From contig QHWF01000087.1 in the NCBI GenBank assembly GCA_003222455.1, forward strand, positions 1-14,303: a DNA stretch of 14,303 nt. The letters run 5' to 3'. The notes below the pieces were generated by a model. It saw nothing but the letters and a program-made list of their open reading frames with translations. It was not told the origin of the DNA and made no database searches. Positions 12,111-14,303 of the stretch are shown here, piece after piece (within the stretch, counting starts at the first letter, position 1; each line of letters begins with the position of its first letter). Source of the DNA: Acidobacteriota bacterium (lineage in GTDB: Bacteria; Acidobacteriota; Vicinamibacteria; Vicinamibacterales; CAVVIG01). The position numbers and the translations under genes are program-made.

Positions 12111-13684
12111 GGAGCGCCTGCGGTCACGCTTCGCCGTGGCCAAGCAACGCCGCGGCGAAGCGTCAGCGTCAGTGCAAAAAAGACGGGCGGGATAGGCAGG
12201 AAGGGATGGTCCTGAGGCGCTGCGCTTCAGCCGTGACTCACACCATCGCGCGCGCTCCGGCAGGCCTGGAGGCCTGCGCTCCAGCTGTCACCGGAGCGGT
12301 GGTCCTGGTAATCATGTTCGTAGTGCAGGCCTTCCCGCCTTCGCTTCGCTTCGGCGAGGCTCGCCTGAGCGCGGAGCGCGGAGGCGGCAGGCCTGCCCTC
12401 GCGCAGCAGAATCCCAACGCCGCGGCCAACTTCGTCAAGATCGATGCACCCGTCCTGGCGTTGACGATCGCGGCGATCGGGAATGCGGCCACCGTCACCG
12501 TTCCAGAAGGCGCGACGACCATCGATCTGACCGGCCGCACGATCGTTCCCGGCCTCGTGATGATGCACGAGCACCTGTATTACACGACCGGACCCGGCGT
12601 GTACGGGCAGCTCGGCGCCAGTTTTTCGCGTCTGTACCTTGCCGGCGGCGTGACGACAATGCGGACCGGCGGGAACGTCAACGGGATCATGGACATCAAC
12701 CTCGCGCGCCGCATCGCGGCGGGCGAACTGCCGGGACCGGATATCGACGCGACGGCGCCGTACGTGAACGGCCCGAGCGCGTTTCTGCAGATGCACGCGC
12801 TCAGAAATGCCGACGAAGCGCGCAGGCACGTCGCCTATTGGGCCGATCAAGGCGCGACCTCCGTCAAGGCCTACATGCAGATCTCGCGCGACGCCCTTCG
12901 CGCGGCGATTGACGAAGCGCACAAGCGCGGGATGAAGGTCACCGGGCACCTGTGCTCGGTGACCTACGCCGAGGCGGCGGACGCCGGCATCGACGATCTC
13001 GAACACGGCTTCTTCGCATCAACGGACTTCGTGCCCGACAAGCAGCCGGATGTCTGTCCCACGCAGGGCCGCGGCCAGCAGACAATCGCGTCGCTCGATC
13101 CGAATGGTGAGCCATTCAAGGCACTGGTCAGAAAGCTCGTCGACAAACGGGTCGCGCTGACGTCCACGTTGACCGTGTTCGAGACCCTCACGCCGAAGCG
13201 GCCGCTGCCGCCTGGGCTCGACGTGCTGGCGCCGCAGCTGGACCAGGCGTTTCGGCGCGCCTACGATCGAGCGCAACAGAATGAGCAGTCTGTGTACGCG
13301 ACGCTGTTTTCAAAAGGCATGGCGCTCGAGCGTGCGTATGCGAAGGCTGGCGGGCTGCTCATCGCCGGCACCGACCCGACAGGGGCTGGCGGCGTCGTCC
13401 CCGGCTTCGCGGACCAGCGGCAGATTGAGCTGCTGGTCGAAGCCGGCTTCACACCAATCGAGGCCATTGCAATCGGCACGCACAATGGCGCGAAGTACCT
13501 CGGACGGGACGCGCGAATTGGATCGATTGCCGTCGGCAAGCAGGCGGATCTCGTCGTCGTGGCCGGCGATCCGTCGAAGGCGATCGGCGACATTCGGCGC
13601 GTGGAGACGGTGTTCAAACGTGGCGTCGGCTACAATCCGGCCAAATTGATCGAGTCGGTCAAAGGACAGGTCGGGATCTGGTAG
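12107..13684 (+). CDS. Metal-dependent amidohydrolase, probably exported, with a repeat-invaded leader
   Basis: This is an imidazolonepropionase/prolidase-like amidohydrolase of 525 residues from the first ATG. Metal-site residues: HEH (154-156), the probable carboxylated lysine in SVKAY (Lys254), His281 (TGHLC), His300 (LEHGFF) and Asp423 (AGTDPTGAG). The C-terminus returns to the beta-sandwich (GSIAVGKQADLVVVAGDP). Such enzymes hydrolyse cyclic amides or peptides. A hydrophobic stretch VTGAVVLVIMFVVQA (61-75) and ALAQQ (97-101) look like a signal peptide core and cleavage site split by a 21-residue repeat-encoded insert. Two starts are credible: ATG 12107 (GGAG 8 bases upstream, ATGA overlap) and ATG 12206 (AGGA 4 bases upstream, 492 residues). 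The strand usually reading 'vrviDGtG' between VLALT and IAAIG appears absent, which may mean an in-frame deletion. Confidence 0.85.
   Translation: MRSACGHASPWPSNAAAKRQRQCKKDGRDRQEGMVLRRCASAVTHTIARAPAGLEACAPAVTGAVVLVIMFVVQAFPPSLRFGEARLSAERGGGRPALAQQNPNAAANFVKIDAPVLALTIAAIGNAATVTVPEGATTIDLTGRTIVPGLVMMHEHLYYTTGPGVYGQLGASFSRLYLAGGVTTMRTGGNVNGIMDINLARRIAAGELPGPDIDATAPYVNGPSAFLQMHALRNADEARRHVAYWADQGATSVKAYMQISRDALRAAIDEAHKRGMKVTGHLCSVTYAEAADAGIDDLEHGFFASTDFVPDKQPDVCPTQGRGQQTIASLDPNGEPFKALVRKLVDKRVALTSTLTVFETLTPKRPLPPGLDVLAPQLDQAFRRAYDRAQQNEQSVYATLFSKGMALERAYAKAGGLLIAGTDPTGAGGVVPGFADQRQIELLVEAGFTPIEAIAIGTHNGAKYLGRDARIGSIAVGKQADLVVVAGDPSKAIGDIRRVETVFKRGVGYNPAKLIESVKGQVGIW
12126..12163. repeat. Perfect 11-bp inverted repeat at the dehydrogenase-amidohydrolase junction
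   Basis: ACGCTTCGCCG (12126-12136) is perfectly complementary in reverse to CGGCGAAGCGT (12153-12163), with a 16-base loop, and AAAAAA follows at 12176-12181. If translation starts at 12206 this hairpin is a leader or spacer element; if at 12107 it encodes residues of an unconserved N-terminus. On the plus strand no U-tract follows, so it is not a simple terminator in that direction. Confidence 0.6.
12253..12298. repeat. Palindromic repeat in the amidohydrolase leader, element 1
   Basis: Terminal inverted repeats CGCTCCGG (12253-12260) and CCGGAGCG (12291-12298) enclose the hairpin GCAGGCC-TGGA-GGCCTGC (12260-12266/12271-12277) and the overlapping alternative CTGGAG/CTCCAG. It encodes APAGLEACAPAVTGA, a wording I associate with translated GCAGGCC-type intergenic repeats. 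Confidence 0.65.
12325..12396. repeat. Palindromic repeat inside the amidohydrolase signal-peptide region, element 2
   Basis: GCAGGCCTTCCCGCC (12325-12339) is an imperfect inverted match to GGCGGCAGGCCTGC (12383-12396). Inside lie the nested hairpin GGCGA-GGC-TCGCC (about 12353-12365) and imperfectly pairing C/T- and G/A-rich arms. It shares GCAGGCC with element 1. It is in frame and separates the hydrophobic VVQA from ALAQQ. Confidence 0.65.
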
Positions 13685-13712
13685 GGCGAGGGCGGGACGT
13701 CAGAAGGTCGGC

Positions 13713-14303
13713 GTGGTGAACAGATTCCTCCGTCTTCGCCGGATGAGCGTTGGCGGCAACGGATTCGCCATTGCCGTGATTGCCGTCACGGCTGTCATCT
13801 ACCGCCATGCCGTGCTCGGTTATTTCACTGAGGACGACTTCGGATGGTTGGCCGATGCCGTAGCGTTTCGTTTTGAGCGCCTTCTCGACCTCGCCAGGTA
13901 CCGGCACTTCTACCGGCCGGTCATCGAAATCTACTTCGCCGCCGGCTATCGGCTGTTCGGCTGCGATCCGCTGCGTTTTCACCTGGCGAGCGTCACGGTT
14001 CATCTGGCGACCGTGCTCGTCCTGTATGACTTCGCGCGCGCGCTGACGGGGCAGCGGGCGTTCGCGGTCACCGCGGCCCTGCTCTTCGCGGCGCTGCCTG
14101 GCTACGTGGAAGCGGTCGCGTGGGTGGCCGCCATTACGGATCTGCTGTCGGCGTTCTGGTACGTCGCGACGCTCTGGTTGTACGTGCGGTTCCTTCAGGG
14201 CGGCGGACTCACGTTCTATCTGCTGGCGCTCGGCACCTTTGCGACGTGTCTGCTCACGCATGAGAGCGCGGCGACGTTGCTGCCGATGATGGCGATCGTT
14301 CAC
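13713..14303 (+). CDS. GT-C-type membrane glycosyltransferase or related protein (N-terminal part)
   Basis: The frame opens at GTG 13713 (a second GTG at 13716 and an ATG at 13743 are in frame) and runs off the right edge, giving 197 residues. AAGG at 13704-13707 is a usable ribosome-binding site for either GTG. A first hydrophobic helix (FAIAVIAVTAVIY) is followed by an extracytoplasmic acidic motif YFTEDDFGWL and FYRPVIEIYF. Several further hydrophobic helices follow (VTVHLATVLVLYDFA, AVTAALLFAALPGYVEAVAWVAAITDLLSAFWYVATL, FYLLALGTFATCLL; each given in part). A short first loop with adjacent acidic residues, and the HVEAVAWV-like PGYVEAVAWVA segment, are typical of polyprenyl-phosphate-sugar-dependent GT-C transferases and their O-mannosyltransferase-like relatives. 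It starts 29 bases after the amidohydrolase stop and may be co-transcribed. The substrate is unknown. Confidence 0.7.
   Translation, partial: MVNRFLRLRRMSVGGNGFAIAVIAVTAVIYRHAVLGYFTEDDFGWLADAVAFRFERLLDLARYRHFYRPVIEIYFAAGYRLFGCDPLRFHLASVTVHLATVLVLYDFARALTGQRAFAVTAALLFAALPGYVEAVAWVAAITDLLSAFWYVATLWLYVRFLQGGGLTFYLLALGTFATCLLTHESAATLLPMMAIVH

Noticed and set aside
13659..14303. Minus-strand open frame (214 residues) at the right edge
   Set aside because: Rich in Arg, Asp, Gln and Glu as in shadow frames. The plus strand encodes a convincing multi-membrane protein with the EDDF motif.

Overview
This 14.3 kb window is GC-rich bacterial chromosome. It is densely packed with metabolic, transport and cell-envelope genes. 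The GC content, the coding style, an NtrY/NtrC-type two-component pair, a membrane GT-C glycosyltransferase and several palindromic repeat families suggest an acidobacterium, possibly of the Vicinamibacteria. That placement is an inference, not something the sequence proves. No rRNA, tRNA, CRISPR array, transposase or phage gene is visible.

Layout from left to right. (1) 1-3403, plus strand: the end of a family 5 (peptide/nickel type) solute-binding protein, an NtrY-like membrane histidine kinase and an NtrC-like sigma-54 activator, joined by two ATGA overlaps. (2) 3455-5886, mainly minus strand: a membrane-anchored NodB-type polysaccharide deacetylase with an altered metal motif, and glycerol kinase GlpK. 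(3) 5887-6225: a non-coding region between divergent genes, filled by a ~136 bp nested palindrome and a second hairpin. (4) 6226-6999: the glycerol facilitator GlpF, facing away from glpK; together they take up and phosphorylate glycerol. (5) 7150-8865: a membrane-anchored SGNH hydrolase whose catalytic domain appears to be split by a proline-rich linker and a starch-binding-like (CBM20-like) domain. (6) 8877-11233, minus strand: a polar amino-acid ABC importer made of a fused binding-protein/permease polypeptide and its ATPase, joined by an ATGA overlap. (7) 11262-13684, plus strand: a beta-hydroxyacid-dehydrogenase-family oxidoreductase and an exported metal-dependent amidohydrolase, again joined by ATGA. 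(8) 13713 to the right edge: the start of a multi-membrane GT-C glycosyltransferase.

The most unusual feature is the small palindromic repeats, which occur both between and inside genes. Two copies of a ~70-85 bp stem-loop (3455-3523 and 7005-7074) lie in opposite orientations on the DNA but in the same orientation relative to the gene that runs into them. A CACGAAG-type stem-loop lies at 4290-4382. Repeat-like palindromes also encode parts of proteins: the segment just after the signal peptide of the binding-protein/permease fusion, the signal-peptide region of the amidohydrolase, and the C-terminal tail of the SGNH hydrolase. This resembles in-frame palindromic elements such as those of Rickettsia, and is the best candidate here for something little described. 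I see no clear new defence or mobile system.
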